The notes: generated by a model from the sequence alone, not told the origin. DNA of 53,029 nucleotides from Lachnospiraceae bacterium (GCA_029338675.1 JAQYAV010000045.1:1-53029); one strand, 5' to 3'; positions 32,967-42,643 are shown, numbered from the stretch's first letter. Program-made: numbers and translations.

Positions 32967-35900
32967 TTACATTACCTCAACGCCAAGAACTACCTTCTCG
33001 CCATTGATATTCCAGTCTTTAGAAACTCCACCCATAGAGTTTGCAACAAATTCAGTTGCAAGGACAACATTTTTAATATCATCAAGGTTATTATTGATAA
33101 TCTCAATAATCTTATCATTACCCTCTGCGTAAACTCTAATCTTATCTGTTACGTTGAAATCTGCTTCCTTACGCATTGTCTGAATCTTGGAAATGATTTC
33201 TCTTACGAAACCTTCCTCGATTAATTCTTCAGTAAGGGTTGTATCAATAACTACTGTTACACTGTTATCTCCTTCAGAAACATAACCCTCAACCTTAGCA
33301 ATATCAATAAGAAGATCTTCCTCAGCAAGCTCTACTGTAACACCATTTACATCAAACTTAATTGCGCCATTTGACTTAAGCTCTGTCATAGCAGCATTTC
33401 CATCAACATTAGAAAGATATTCTCTAATTCCACCAAGCTGCTTTCCGTATTTTGGTCCAACAGTCTTAAGCTGTGGCTTAAAGCTATATGAAGTAAAGTC
33501 TGATAAATCAGTCTTGAATTCTACACTCTTAATATTAAGCTCTTCCTCAATAATCTCAACAAAGAAATCATCAAGTGTCTTCTCTGACTTAATATACATC
33601 TTACCAATTGGCTGTCTACTCTTGATATTTGCAGTATTTCTTGCTGCTCTACCAAATACAACACACTTAAGAACCTGATCCATACTTGCTTCAAGCTCTG
33701 CGTCAATATACTCCTCCTTAACCTCTGGATAATCGCAAAGGTGGATACTCATTGGTGCAGTCTTATCAATATTCTTAACAAGATTCTGATAGATATCCTC
33801 TGTCATAAATGGAATCATTGGAGCAGATACCTTACAGATAGTTACAAGTGCTTCATATAATGTCATATAAGCATTAATCTTATCCTGTGGCATATCCTTT
33901 GCCCAATATCTATCACGACATCTTCTTACATACCAGTTACTCATATCATCAACAAACTCGGCCAAAGCCTTTGTTGCCTCAGGTATCTTGTATGCGCCAA
34001 GGCTCTCATCAACTGTCTTAACAACTGAATTAAGCTTAGAAAGAAGCCATTTATCCATAACTGATAACTTGTCGTATTCAAGAGAATACTTAGTTGGGTC
34101 AAACTGATCAATCTCTGCATAAAGTACATAGAATGCATAAGTATTCCATAATGTACCCATGAATTTTCTCTGACCTTCAACTACTGCGTCCTCATGGAAT
34201 CTATTAGGAAGCCATGGAGCAGAATTGCTATAGAAATACCATCTAATAGCATCAGCACCATACTTATTAAGTGCATCCATAGGATCAACTGCATTTCCCT
34301 TAGACTTAGACATCTTCTGTCCATCCTTATCCTGAACATGACCAAGAACGATTACGTTCTTATAAGGTGCCTTATCAAAAAGAAGTGTTGAAATAGCCAT
34401 AAGTGAATAGAACCATCCTCTTGTCTGGTCAACTGCTTCACTAATGAAATCTGCTGGGAAATTATCCTCAAATATATCTTTATTCTCAAATGGATAATGC
34501 CACTGAGCAAATGGCATTGCTCCTGAGTCAAACCAACAGTCAATAACCTCTGGTACTCTCTTCATATCTTTTCCACAATCTGGACAAGTAATAAGTACAT
34601 CATCAATGTATGGACGGTGAAGTTCAATATCATCTGGACAATTCTTGCTCATACTCTTTAATTCTTCTATAGAGCCAATTGCATGTCTCTTGCCACAAGA
34701 ACACTCCCAAATATTAAGTGGAGTACCCCAGTATCTGTTTCTTGAAAGTCCCCAATCCTGAACATTTTCAAGCCATGCTCCAAAACGTCCTTTACCAATT
34801 CCTTCAGGAATCCAATTAACTGTATTATTATTCTTAACAAGCTTATCCTTAACTGCAGACATCTTAATAAACCAAGTATCTCTAGCATAGTAGATAAGTG
34901 GAGTATCACATCTCCAGCAGAATGGATAATCATGCTCGAATTTAGGAGCATCAAATAAAAGTCCCTTCTTCTCAAGATCTACTAAGATAGGCTTATCTGC
35001 ATCCTTAACAAATAATCCAGCATAAGGAGTATCTGCTGTCATTTCACCCTTACCATCTACCATCTGAACAAATGGAAGATCATATTTTCTACCAACCTGA
35101 GCATCATCCTCACCAAACGCAGGAGCAATGTGAACGATACCAGTACCATCTGACATAGTTACATATGAATCACAAGTTACATAGTGACCCTTAACGTTCT
35201 GCTTAGCAACACACTCTTTTGTGCAGTCAAATAATGGCTCATATTCTTTTCTTTCTAAATCTATACCCTTGAAGCTCTCTAATACTTCATATGCAGCTGT
35301 TCCTTCTTCTCTTTCAAGTCCACCAAGAACCTTATCAAGAAGTGCCTCAGCCATATAATATGTATATCCATCGCAAGCCTTAACCTTGCAATAAGTCTCA
35401 TCTGGATTTACACAAAGTGCAACGTTACTTGGAAGTGTCCAAGGAGTAGTTGTCCATGCAAGGAAATATGCATCCTCGCCAACAACCTTAAATCTTACAA
35501 CTGCTGAACGCTCCTTTACCTGCTTATATCCCTGAGCAACCTCATGAGATGAAAGTGGAGTACCACAACGTGGACAATAAGGAACAATCTTGAAGCCCTT
35601 ATATAATAAGCCCTGATCCCAAATTGTCTTAAGAGCCCACCATTCTGACTCAATAAAATTATTATGGTATGTTACATAAGGATCATCCATATCAGCCCAG
35701 AATCCTACTTTACCTGAGAACTCTTCCCACATACCTTTGTATTTCCAAACTGATTCCTTACATTTAGTTATGAATGGATCCAAACCATATTCTTCAATCT
35801 GTTCTTTTCCATCTATACCAAGTAATTTTTCTACCTCAAGCTCGACAGGAAGACCATGTGTATCCCATCCAGCCTTTCTAATTATCTTATGTCCCTTCAT

Positions 35901-36119
35901 TGTCTGATATCTAGGAATCATATCCTTGATAACACGAGTAAGCACATGACCTATATGTGGCTTACCATTTGCAGTTGGAGGACCATCATAAAATGTATAT
36001 GTTGGCAAATCCTGCTTCTCTTCAATACTTTTTTCGAATACTTTGTTTTCTTTCCAAAAATTAAGAACCTTCTCTTCGCGATCAACGAAGTTGAGTTTTG
36101 TGGAAACTTTTTCGTACAT
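32967..36119 (-). CDS. ileS: Isoleucyl-tRNA synthetase
   Basis: Charges tRNA-Ile and edits mischarged valine. The 1050-residue length fits the type II form of IleS found in many anaerobes and eukaryotes. Seen: class I HIGH motif in GPPTANGKPHIGH near residue 50, the KMSKS loop in DGQKMSKSKGNAVDP near residue 600, the editing domain insert with TTPWTLPSN and GTGIVHIAPAFGEDDA, and an extended C-terminal anticodon-binding region with the type II-like ending VTVVIDTTLTEELIEEGFVREIISKIQ. Type II IleS tends to resist mupirocin. No T-box leader was found upstream, unlike most Firmicutes ileS genes of the type I class. Confidence 0.96.
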   Translation of the reverse strand: MYEKVSTKLNFVDREEKVLNFWKENKVFEKSIEEKQDLPTYTFYDGPPTANGKPHIGHVLTRVIKDMIPRYQTMKGHKIIRKAGWDTHGLPVELEVEKLLGIDGKEQIEEYGLDPFITKCKESVWKYKGMWEEFSGKVGFWADMDDPYVTYHNNFIESEWWALKTIWDQGLLYKGFKIVPYCPRCGTPLSSHEVAQGYKQVKERSAVVRFKVVGEDAYFLAWTTTPWTLPSNVALCVNPDETYCKVKACDGYTYYMAEALLDKVLGGLEREEGTAAYEVLESFKGIDLERKEYEPLFDCTKECVAKQNVKGHYVTCDSYVTMSDGTGIVHIAPAFGEDDAQVGRKYDLPFVQMVDGKGEMTADTPYAGLFVKDADKPILVDLEKKGLLFDAPKFEHDYPFCWRCDTPLIYYARDTWFIKMSAVKDKLVKNNNTVNWIPEGIGKGRFGAWLENVQDWGLSRNRYWGTPLNIWECSCGKRHAIGSIEELKSMSKNCPDDIELHRPYIDDVLITCPDCGKDMKRVPEVIDCWFDSGAMPFAQWHYPFENKDIFEDNFPADFISEAVDQTRGWFYSLMAISTLLFDKAPYKNVIVLGHVQDKDGQKMSKSKGNAVDPMDALNKYGADAIRWYFYSNSAPWLPNRFHEDAVVEGQRKFMGTLWNTYAFYVLYAEIDQFDPTKYSLEYDKLSVMDKWLLSKLNSVVKTVDESLGAYKIPEATKALAEFVDDMSNWYVRRCRDRYWAKDMPQDKINAYMTLYEALVTICKVSAPMIPFMTEDIYQNLVKNIDKTAPMSIHLCDYPEVKEEYIDAELEASMDQVLKCVVFGRAARNTANIKSRQPIGKMYIKSEKTLDDFFVEIIEEELNIKSVEFKTDLSDFTSYSFKPQLKTVGPKYGKQLGGIREYLSNVDGNAAMTELKSNGAIKFDVNGVTVELAEEDLLIDIAKVEGYVSEGDNSVTVVIDTTLTEELIEEGFVREIISKIQTMRKEADFNVTDKIRVYAEGNDKIIEIINNNLDDIKNVVLATEFVANSMGGVSKDWNINGEKVVLGVEVM

Positions 36120-36205
36120 ATCTCTATTTCCTTTCTATATTATATTTGTTGCAATAAGTGATATATACAGTACAAAAATGTACACTTATCCATTCTTAAA
36201 GTTAA

Positions 36206-36235
36206 AGTATACTCTATATATGTGAAAATTGTCAA
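36206..36235 (-). promoter_or_regulatory. Sigma-A promoter of ileS
   Basis: TTGACA (36230-36235) and TATACT (36206-36211) on the minus strand with an 18-base spacer. Confidence 0.7.
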
Positions 36236-36339
36236 CAACAGAGATGGCCATATAATAAAGAACTTTTTATAAATATGAATATTCTTGAAAAATATATTAA
36301 TCTTGCATATTTTACGATGCCTTAAACACGTATTATTTG

Positions 36340-36368
36340 TTTACTTTTTTGGGTACATAAAGTATAAT
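36340..36368 (+). promoter_or_regulatory. Sigma-A promoter of the oxidoreductase gene
   Basis: TTTACT (36340-36345) and TATAAT (36363-36368), 17 bases apart. Confidence 0.55.
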
Positions 36369-36499
36369 ATATATTAGTTTTTTATTAGAACTTAATTGGA
36401 AATCGCTATTAACTATGTTTAATTTTTATATCGGTTTCATCATTATGCCACCAATACTTTTATGAGTTGGCAATAGAATTTAAGCAAGGAGACATTTTT

Positions 36500-37519
36500 A
36501 TGATTAATTTTAGAGTAGGTATTATTGGTGCTGGTAATATTGCAGGCACAATTGCTGATACATTAAATAAGCTTGATGCTTTCGAGCCATATGCTATTGC
36601 ATCAAGGGATATTAACAAAGCTAATGAATTTGGTGATAAATACAACGTAGAGAAGAGATATGGTTCTTACGAGGAGCTTGCTAATGATCCTGATGTAGAA
36701 TTAATTTATATTTGTACACCTCATTCAAATCACGCTGAAGTTGCTAAAATGTGCCTTAATGCTGGCAAACCAGTATTAGTTGAAAAGGCATTTTCATATG
36801 ATTCAATTTCTACAGAAGAGGTTCTTAATCTTTCTAAAGAGAAGAATATTTTCTGTGGTGAGGCAATGTGGTCAAGATTCCTTCCTATGTACAAACAGTT
36901 AATGACATACATTAAGAGCGGAATTATTGGTAAAGTCTATAGCATGCATTGCTCAATTGGTTACAAATTATTTGATAAAGAAAGAATAACTAATCCAGCA
37001 TTAGCAGGCGGTGCTTTACTTGATCTTGGTGTATATCCAATCAATATTATTGCTATGATTTTTGGAACAGAGCCAGCAACTGTTCTTTCATCTTGTGCTC
37101 GTTTCTCTTCAGGTGCCGATGCACAGGATATGATTCATTTTAGTATGAAGGAAGGACGTTCAGCAACTGTATTCATTACTACAATGTATACAGCAGATAA
37201 CTCAATCAAAATATATGGTGATAAGGGATATATTATCGTTGAAAATATTCTTAATCCAACTGCTATCAAACTTTACAAGGCTGATGGAGAATTAATTGGT
37301 ACTACTGAACCCCTTGATACTCAGATTACAGGTTACGAATATGAATTTATTGCTGCACGTGATGCAATAATCCTTGGAAGAACTGAATGTGAAGAGATGC
37401 CTCATTCAGAGACATTAAGACTTATGAGATTTATGGATAGTGTTCGTAAAACTTGGAGATATAGATTCCCAATGGAACCAAATGAAGCTCCAGCGACTAA
37501 CCCAACTGCAAGGGTATAA
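36500..37519 (+). CDS. Gfo/Idh/MocA family oxidoreductase
   Basis: NAD(P)-dependent dehydrogenase on a sugar, inositol or trans-dihydrodiol-type substrate. The 339 residues have an N-terminal Rossmann fold (VGIIGAGNIAGTIAD, with the GxGNIA dinucleotide loop near residues 9-14), the EKAFSYDS motif (canonical EKP, with A for P) near residue 95, and a C-terminal beta-sheet domain with GGALLDLGVYPIN near residue 173 that supplies the active-site region. The start MINFRVG is chosen over an ATG 11 codons upstream because AAGGAG lies 8 bases before it. The substrate cannot be told from sequence; the absence of other sugar genes next to it gives no help. Confidence 0.88.
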   Translation: MINFRVGIIGAGNIAGTIADTLNKLDAFEPYAIASRDINKANEFGDKYNVEKRYGSYEELANDPDVELIYICTPHSNHAEVAKMCLNAGKPVLVEKAFSYDSISTEEVLNLSKEKNIFCGEAMWSRFLPMYKQLMTYIKSGIIGKVYSMHCSIGYKLFDKERITNPALAGGALLDLGVYPINIIAMIFGTEPATVLSSCARFSSGADAQDMIHFSMKEGRSATVFITTMYTADNSIKIYGDKGYIIVENILNPTAIKLYKADGELIGTTEPLDTQITGYEYEFIAARDAIILGRTECEEMPHSETLRLMRFMDSVRKTWRYRFPMEPNEAPATNPTARV

Positions 37520-37583
37520 TAATTAAATCGCTAGATATTGCATTTAACATTACATGTTTAACACTATATAATTAGTGCATTTA

Positions 37584-37856
37584 TTATATAGCATGTATTA
37601 TGTTAATATATAGTATATTTTATTATATAGCGTGTGTTATGTTAATATATAGCATATTTTTTTATATAGCGTGTGTTATGTTAATATATAGCATATTTCA
37701 TTATATAGCGTGTGTTATGTTAATATATAGCATATTTTATTATATAGCGTGTGTTATGTTAATATATAGCATATTTTATTATATAGCGTATGTTATGTTA
37801 ATATATAGCATATTTTATTATATAGCGTGTATTATATTAACATATAACATTTATTA
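37584..37856. repeat. 39-bp tandem repeat array, seven copies
   Basis: Seven directly abutting 39-base units starting at 37584, 37623, 37662, 37701, 37740, 37779 and 37818, each beginning TTATATAGCG and containing TATGTTAATATATAG. Middle units are almost identical; the first and last are most diverged, the usual picture for a minisatellite. It makes an open reading frame of about 85 residues, but this has no ribosome-binding site and only encodes a hydrophobic 13-residue repeat. Confidence 0.9.
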
Positions 37857-37887
37857 ATATTGATATTAATACTAATTAATACGTATA

Positions 37888-37926
37888 TTATGGACAAGCT
37901 CAACTAACAAAATTAGCTTTCCATAA
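37888..37926. other. Imperfect hairpin downstream of the repeat array
   Basis: TTATGGAcAAGCT pairs with AGCTTTCCATAA around a 14-base loop, with one bulged base. No T-run follows directly. Its role is unknown; it adjoins the terminator that follows. Confidence 0.4.
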
Positions 37927-37967
37927 ACAAAAAAGTTGTTGAAACACCTTCAACAACTTTTTTGTTT
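37925..37967 (-). terminator. Bidirectional terminator after aroD
   Basis: AAACAAAAAAGTTGTTGAA and TTCAACAACTTTTTTGTTT form a perfect 19-bp stem around ACACC, with A/T runs on each side, serving both the oxidoreductase side and aroD. Confidence 0.9.
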
Positions 37968-37987
37968 ATAGAATATTATGCAATTAA

Positions 37988-38770
37988 CTAATTATAGCAT
38001 TCATCAATTACTTTCAACATCTCACCTACTTTAGAAATAGGCATCTGACCTGGAGCTGAACCGCCTTCTAATGCAGCAAATGTCATCGCACTACCAGTTA
38101 CTTCTCCTAGCACTCTTGATATATTTCCCAATTTGCCCATAGAAATTGTTACTAAAGGAGTTTTAGTTTCTTTATCTTTCATTTCCATTGTAGCCTGAAG
38201 TAAAGAAAAAACATCTTCTGTTTTTTGAGGCATAACTGCTATCTTAGCAATATCTGCTCCAAGTAATTGCATATTTGTTAATCTTTTAACTATTTCTTCT
38301 TTATCTGGAGTTTTATCAAAATCATGATTTGACATTATTATCTTTATGCCATTTGCGCGAGCAGCCTCAATCTGATTTTTAACTAATTCTTCTCCAGAAA
38401 ACATTTCTACATCAACCATATCTGCTAACTTATTCGTAATAACAGATAGATTAATACGAGTTATATCTTCATATGAAAGAGTATTATTCTCTCCACCTTC
38501 CATTGAACTTCTAATAGTAAAAAGAAATACCTTCTTGGAAAGCTTTGATAAAAACTTTCCAAGAAGAGAATTAAGCTTTGAACTATCATTAATGTCTCTA
38601 TAGAAATCAGCTCTAAATTCGATTACATCTACAAAATCACTATCCTTATGTAACAGGATTTTGTCAAGTTGATTAAGCATCTCCAAATCATCTGCCCCTG
38701 TTACAGAAACACAGATTTTAGGTTTTCCTTCTCCTATAGCTACATTTTTGATATTGCATATATTATTCAT
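37988..38770 (-). CDS. aroD: Type I 3-dehydroquinate dehydratase
   Basis: Dehydrates 3-dehydroquinate to 3-dehydroshikimate in the shikimate pathway through a Schiff-base lysine. The 260 residues include PKICVSVTG, EFRADF near residue 52, the active-site lysine in KIAVMPQKTED near residue 163, TISMGKLGNISRVLGE and the SAPGQMPI end. The gene starts one base past the stop of the upstream 721-residue membrane protein gene, with only a weak GGTAG ribosome-binding site, so translation may be coupled. No other aro genes are near. Confidence 0.94.
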   Translation of the reverse strand: MNNICNIKNVAIGEGKPKICVSVTGADDLEMLNQLDKILLHKDSDFVDVIEFRADFYRDINDSSKLNSLLGKFLSKLSKKVFLFTIRSSMEGGENNTLSYEDITRINLSVITNKLADMVDVEMFSGEELVKNQIEAARANGIKIIMSNHDFDKTPDKEEIVKRLTNMQLLGADIAKIAVMPQKTEDVFSLLQATMEMKDKETKTPLVTISMGKLGNISRVLGEVTGSAMTFAALEGGSAPGQMPISKVGEMLKVIDECYN

Positions 38771-38771
38771 T

Positions 38772-40934
38772 TTAGTTTTCTACCTTATAATACTTATCGC
38801 TTATGGCATTAGCATAACCAGCTATTTTATCGCTAGATACATCTCCAGAATAATCTGTTATCTTTACAACAAGAATAGTCCCATTAGCAACCTTCTTAGC
38901 GTAATATATTTCTGCATATTTAGCGCCATCAGAATCGTAACTGATAGCTCTAACAAATGCATCTGAATTATCAACCTTTACTGTTGATTTTTCGTCACTT
39001 GCTGGCTTACCAAATAAATCCTCTGACATACAAGTAATACTATTTATAAATTCGTCTTCTGTAGCATAATCTTCCAAAGAATATTCAATAACTGTTCGTT
39101 CATCATTAATAAAGTCTATAAAATATTCACAACTGTAATCCATTTTATATCCATCTAAACTACCAAGAATTCTAACCTTTGTTTCTTCTTCGATACTCAC
39201 AAGAAGCATTTCCTCATCCTGTGAATTGTTCTTAGCATCCTTATCAGAATCATCCTGTGGAGCATTTTGAGGATCATTTTGTGGATCATCCTGTGGTTCA
39301 AGATTATCAATAGAATTATTTCCACCAATTATTGACTGAACTAACGGACCACCCTTTTGAACTATTTCATGAATGAAATTATCTATCTTATCCTGATTAT
39401 CAGTTACGATTGTCATTAAATCATTTTGACTCATCTTTACAATTTCATAAGTCTTCTTACTTGCATCTGCTTCAATCTTTCCAGGAGCTCCAGCTGTTTG
39501 CTGAACAGAAAGCTTAACATATGATGTTCCATTATACTTTAACTCTAAATTACATGAATCAGCAGAATCTGAGCTAACTACAATCTCAATAGCTTCAGCA
39601 TCAGCGTATGCCTTAATAATACCATTTGGCATATTACTATAATCCTTAATATCACCTGAAACACCAATTGATGTGCCTTCAGCTGTTATTTCAGCAACGA
39701 AATTTAAATCCTTATCATTTACTTCAACATTAAACTTGTATGCGAAACCTGTTGCACCAAATACATTAATTACATCTTCTGAAGTAGCCTTTACAAGCTT
39801 ATTATCCTTAACATAAACCTGCATCTTAAAGTCGTTTTGAATAAACATTTCAACAGCTGAAGTTACCATATCCTTACTAACACCCTCTTCTTCAAGCTGA
39901 GCAGCAGTTTCGGGCTGGTCTAATACAACATTAACTATTTCTTTTACATAAGCAGATACATCTTCTTTTTTAAGAGTAACTTCGTATTCCATTGCTGTTA
40001 TTGACTCACCACAAACAGTAATTCCTTTTTTACCCTTCTTCTCTACTACAACTGCATCTGATAGTTTATCTGTTGCCTTATTAATATCATCTACTATAGC
40101 AGAATCAACATTTGCTGTACCTGTAGCAGTATTATTATTCAACTGGTCAATCATATTAAGTACTTCTTCGTCAACATTATTATTTTGTAAGAAAGTTTTT
40201 AATTCATCAATATTTTCCAAACCAGGAATTACAACATATCCATCAATCAACTGCTCTGAAGTAAAATAAATATTTGATGGATTTACAATAACATCAAAGC
40301 TAATTACTTCATCATTATTATAATTTAATGCTAATTTACACTTTGATGATTCAGAAGCAATATCACTTGCCCCTTCGAGAGCAATCTCATATCCATTTAA
40401 TTGAAGAGCTGATAATCCATCTTCAGCTGAAATATTTATCTTAAATGTTCCACCTTCTGTATTAAACTTATCTGAATCACTAGAAGATTTTCCAGCATTA
40501 AATGTATTATTATATGCATCTACAACCTTATCTTTTGGTGACTTAATTAATTTAGGCACAAATATTACTGCACAAACAATAAGTACTATTAATGCAGCTA
40601 TGCCTCCAAATAAACCAATCTTTGCACCCTTTGACATAGGCTTCTTTGGTGGCTTAGAAGGTGTTACAGGCTGATTACCAAATCCTGCTCCAAAGCCTTG
40701 AACTCCGTCACCTACTCCACCAAACGGATTCTGTCCATCATTTCCTGGCTGACCAAATCCACCAAATGCATTCTGCCCATTATTTGCTATCTGATTTGAT
40801 CCATCGAATGCATTCTGGCCATTATTTTCTATCTGATTTGATCCATCAAATTCATTCTGGCCATTAGTTACTGGCTGACCAAAATTATTTGGATTACCAT
40901 TAGAAACATTATTGTTTCCATTAAAATTATCCAT
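38772..40934 (-). CDS. Large membrane-anchored protein with Asn/Gly/Gln-rich N-terminus, unknown function
   Basis: A 720-residue protein with no recognised family. From the start MDNFNGN: a cytoplasmic low-complexity region (1-105) with four copies of a 14-residue repeat NGQNxFDGSNQIxN, one membrane helix (about 106-127, IGLFGGIAALIVLIVCAVIF), then a large outside region of about 590 residues with alternating beta-like strands and an acidic Asp/Gln/Asn stretch near residues 548-575. The layout (soluble low-complexity N-terminus, one helix, outer domain) resembles several Clostridia membrane proteins, some with a zinc-ribbon N-terminus that is absent here. The ATG follows GGAGGGG; upstream ATGs belong to a leader hairpin. 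It is immediately upstream of aroD. Confidence 0.85.
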   Translation of the reverse strand: MDNFNGNNNVSNGNPNNFGQPVTNGQNEFDGSNQIENNGQNAFDGSNQIANNGQNAFGGFGQPGNDGQNPFGGVGDGVQGFGAGFGNQPVTPSKPPKKPMSKGAKIGLFGGIAALIVLIVCAVIFVPKLIKSPKDKVVDAYNNTFNAGKSSSDSDKFNTEGGTFKINISAEDGLSALQLNGYEIALEGASDIASESSKCKLALNYNNDEVISFDVIVNPSNIYFTSEQLIDGYVVIPGLENIDELKTFLQNNNVDEEVLNMIDQLNNNTATGTANVDSAIVDDINKATDKLSDAVVVEKKGKKGITVCGESITAMEYEVTLKKEDVSAYVKEIVNVVLDQPETAAQLEEEGVSKDMVTSAVEMFIQNDFKMQVYVKDNKLVKATSEDVINVFGATGFAYKFNVEVNDKDLNFVAEITAEGTSIGVSGDIKDYSNMPNGIIKAYADAEAIEIVVSSDSADSCNLELKYNGTSYVKLSVQQTAGAPGKIEADASKKTYEIVKMSQNDLMTIVTDNQDKIDNFIHEIVQKGGPLVQSIIGGNNSIDNLEPQDDPQNDPQNAPQDDSDKDAKNNSQDEEMLLVSIEEETKVRILGSLDGYKMDYSCEYFIDFINDERTVIEYSLEDYATEDEFINSITCMSEDLFGKPASDEKSTVKVDNSDAFVRAISYDSDGAKYAEIYYAKKVANGTILVVKITDYSGDVSSDKIAGYANAISDKYYKVEN
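40720..40866 (-). repeat. 42-bp in-frame repeats coding NGQNxFDGSNQIxN
   Basis: Four tandem copies of a 14-codon unit, the last two increasingly diverged, in the low-complexity N-terminal part of the 720-residue membrane protein. As multiples of three, copy changes keep the frame. Confidence 0.75.
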
Positions 40935-40951
40935 AATTCCCCTCCATATTT

Positions 40952-40980
40952 TAGTATGATTACTTACTTTCATCATACTA
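40952..40980 (-). promoter_or_regulatory. Leader inverted repeat before the 720-residue gene
   Basis: TAGTATGAT and ATCATACTA are a perfect 9-bp inverted repeat around 11 bases, directly upstream of the GGAGGGG ribosome-binding site. Could be an operator or a translation-affecting hairpin. Confidence 0.4.
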
Positions 40981-41011
40981 TTTTCTTGTGTAATTTACTT
41001 GATACTTATAT

Positions 41012-41051
41012 ATAGTTTACGACCACAATATAGTGATCGTTACTAAACTAT
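41012..41051. other. Structured hairpin between two membrane-protein genes
   Basis: ATAGTTTA (41012-41019) pairs with TAAACTAT (41044-41051), with inner CGA-CAC / GTG-TCG pairs. No T-run follows on either strand, so a terminator role is doubtful. Confidence 0.35.
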
Positions 41052-41055
41052 TATT

Positions 41056-41508
41056 CTATTTTTGAAGAAATGCACTAACGTATCCAAGTGCAGAACCTAA
41101 AATCAATACAAAAGCACCTATTCCCATATATGAGAAGAAGTATTTTGAACTAATAATTAATATTAATAAACATACTAACGGAATACTGGAAGCAATGATT
41201 TTAACAATCTTATTATTCTTAAGTGCTCCATATAATAAAACCAAACCTGCAATTATAAGTAAAATTGGTGCAAAGAATAAAATTGTACCACTCTTTATAC
41301 AAAGATATGCAACACCAAATGCTTCTTTAATAGAACCATCTTTAATATCCATATCTATTTCACTTTCAATTTTTCTTTGCGCCTGTTAGTTTGCTGCCTG
41401 TTGCGCAGGTTGAGCTGCCACCTAATTAGGCTGTGCCTGTTGGTTTGCTATCTGCTCTGTTGACTGCTCAGTAGGTAATTTTGAATTAATATTTTGATTG
41501 TTATCCAT
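41056..41508 (-). pseudogene. Membrane protein gene interrupted by two in-frame stop codons
   Basis: From an ATG at 41508, with GGGAG 8 bases upstream, the minus-strand frame reads MDNNQNINSKLPTEQSTEQ, then a Gln/Ala/Asn-rich stretch with TAG after AQPN and TAA after QQAAN, then QAQRKIESEID and continues, in the same frame, into a 98-residue membrane segment (start codon 41352) with three hydrophobic helices (GTILFFAPILLIIAGLVLLYG, IASSIPLVCLLILIIS, MGIGAFVLILGSALGYVSAFL). Both stops fall where glutamine codons CAG and CAA would restore the repeat, so each is a single C-to-T change. The inner ATG has only a weak ribosome-binding site. Best read as a recently broken gene, or one re-initiated to make only the membrane part. 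Neighbours: 28 bases downstream of buk. Confidence 0.75.
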
Positions 41509-41536
41509 TTATATTTCTCCCTGAATACTACCGAAA

Positions 41537-42607
41537 TTAATATACTTTTGCTTCTTCTTCTTTGTTAAGTACTCTAAGTGCACCCTGTGCTAATGCAAGG
41601 AGCTCATCCTCACCTGCATATACAGTAATACCAGCTAAGAAACCAACTTTCTTAGTAAGCTCTTCAATTGTATATTTTGAATATGCAATACCACCAGTAA
41701 AGATAATCTGATCAATCTTTCCACCAAGAACAGTTGACTGAGCACCTATATCCTTAGCTACCTGATAAATAAATGCATCTAATACAAGCTTAGCTTTTTC
41801 ATCATTTTTCTCAAATGCTAAATCTTGAACATCTCTCATATCATTTGTTCCAAGATATGCATTAAAGCCTGCCTTACCTACAAGCTGTTTTACTACTTCC
41901 TTCTCAGTATACTTTCCAGAGAAGCACATCTTAATAAGTGCTCCTGAAGGAACAGCTCCTGCTCTTTCTGGAGAAAATGCACCATCTCCGTCAAGTGCGT
42001 TAAATACATCAATTACTTTTCCCTTTGAGTGAGCACCAACTGAAACGCCGCCGCCCATATGTACTACAATAAGATTAAGGTCTTCATATTTAACACCCTT
42101 TTCCTTAGCATATCTTTTTGCAACAGCCTTCTGATTAAGTGCATGGAAAATACTTGTTCTTGGAAGTTCTGGATGTCCTGATAATCTTGCAACATCCTGA
42201 AGTTCATCTACAACTACAGGGTCAACAATGTATGAAGGAACACCAAGCTCATCTCCCATTTCTTTAGCGATGAGACCACCTAAATTAGAAGCATGCTCTC
42301 CTCTTTTAGCTTCAACGAGATCCTTAATTAATTCATCAGAAATAGCATATGTACCACCTGGAATTGGCTTAAGAAGACCGCCACGTCCAACTACTACATC
42401 TAAAGTGTTAATATCAAAATTCTTCTCTTTAAGAACCTCAGTAATAACTTCTTTTCTAAAATCCTTCTGAGCAACAATTGAATCATACTGTGCAATAATT
42501 TCTGTTGCATGACGTAAAGTTTCCTCAAAAAGTAATTCTTCGTCATCAAATACACCAATCTTAGTTGATGTTGAACCTGGATTGATAATTAAAGATTTAA
42601 ATCCCAT
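41537..42607 (-). CDS. buk: Butyrate kinase
   Basis: Converts butyryl phosphate and ADP to butyrate and ATP, the energy-yielding last step of butyrate formation. The 356-residue length and the ASKHA-type motifs [14 protein letters not shown] (N-terminus), [18 protein letters not shown] near residue 180 and [13 protein letters not shown]-like end ([11 protein letters not shown]) match Buk and not acetate kinase (about 400 residues). AGGAGG lies 8 bases before the ATG. It directly follows ptb, 36 bases away. Confidence 0.96.
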   Translation of the reverse strand: MGFKSLIINPGSTSTKIGVFDDEELLFEETLRHATEIIAQYDSIVAQKDFRKEVITEVLKEKNFDINTLDVVVGRGGLLKPIPGGTYAISDELIKDLVEAKRGEHASNLGGLIAKEMGDELGVPSYIVDPVVVDELQDVARLSGHPELPRTSIFHALNQKAVAKRYAKEKGVKYEDLNLIVVHMGGGVSVGAHSKGKVIDVFNALDGDGAFSPERAGAVPSGALIKMCFSGKYTEKEVVKQLVGKAGFNAYLGTNDMRDVQDLAFEKNDEKAKLVLDAFIYQVAKDIGAQSTVLGGKIDQIIFTGGIAYSKYTIEELTKKVGFLAGITVYAGEDELLALAQGALRVLNKEEEAKVY

Positions 42608-42643
42608 TTTAATATCCTCCTAAAATCTATATCAATAGATATA

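Larger units (their letters stand above)
36120..36499. other. 380-base intergenic region between divergent ileS and oxidoreductase genes
   Basis: No coding region. It holds two opposite promoters (ileS at 36206-36235, oxidoreductase at 36340-36368). The rest is AT-rich, with no T-box specifier or stem I seen before ileS. A small hairpin GTAC/GTAC at about 36172-36185 lies in the ileS leader. Confidence 0.5.

Noticed and set aside
36120-36235. T-box leader for ileS
   Set aside because: No stem I, specifier loop or conserved T-box sequence was seen, and the predicted leader is too short.
37584-37856. CRISPR array
   Set aside because: Repeats abut directly without spacers and no cas genes are nearby.
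37600-37857. 85-codon plus-strand open frame encoding a 13-residue hydrophobic repeat
   Set aside because: It is simply the 39-bp tandem array read in a frame divisible by three; there is no ribosome-binding site and it stops at the end of the array.
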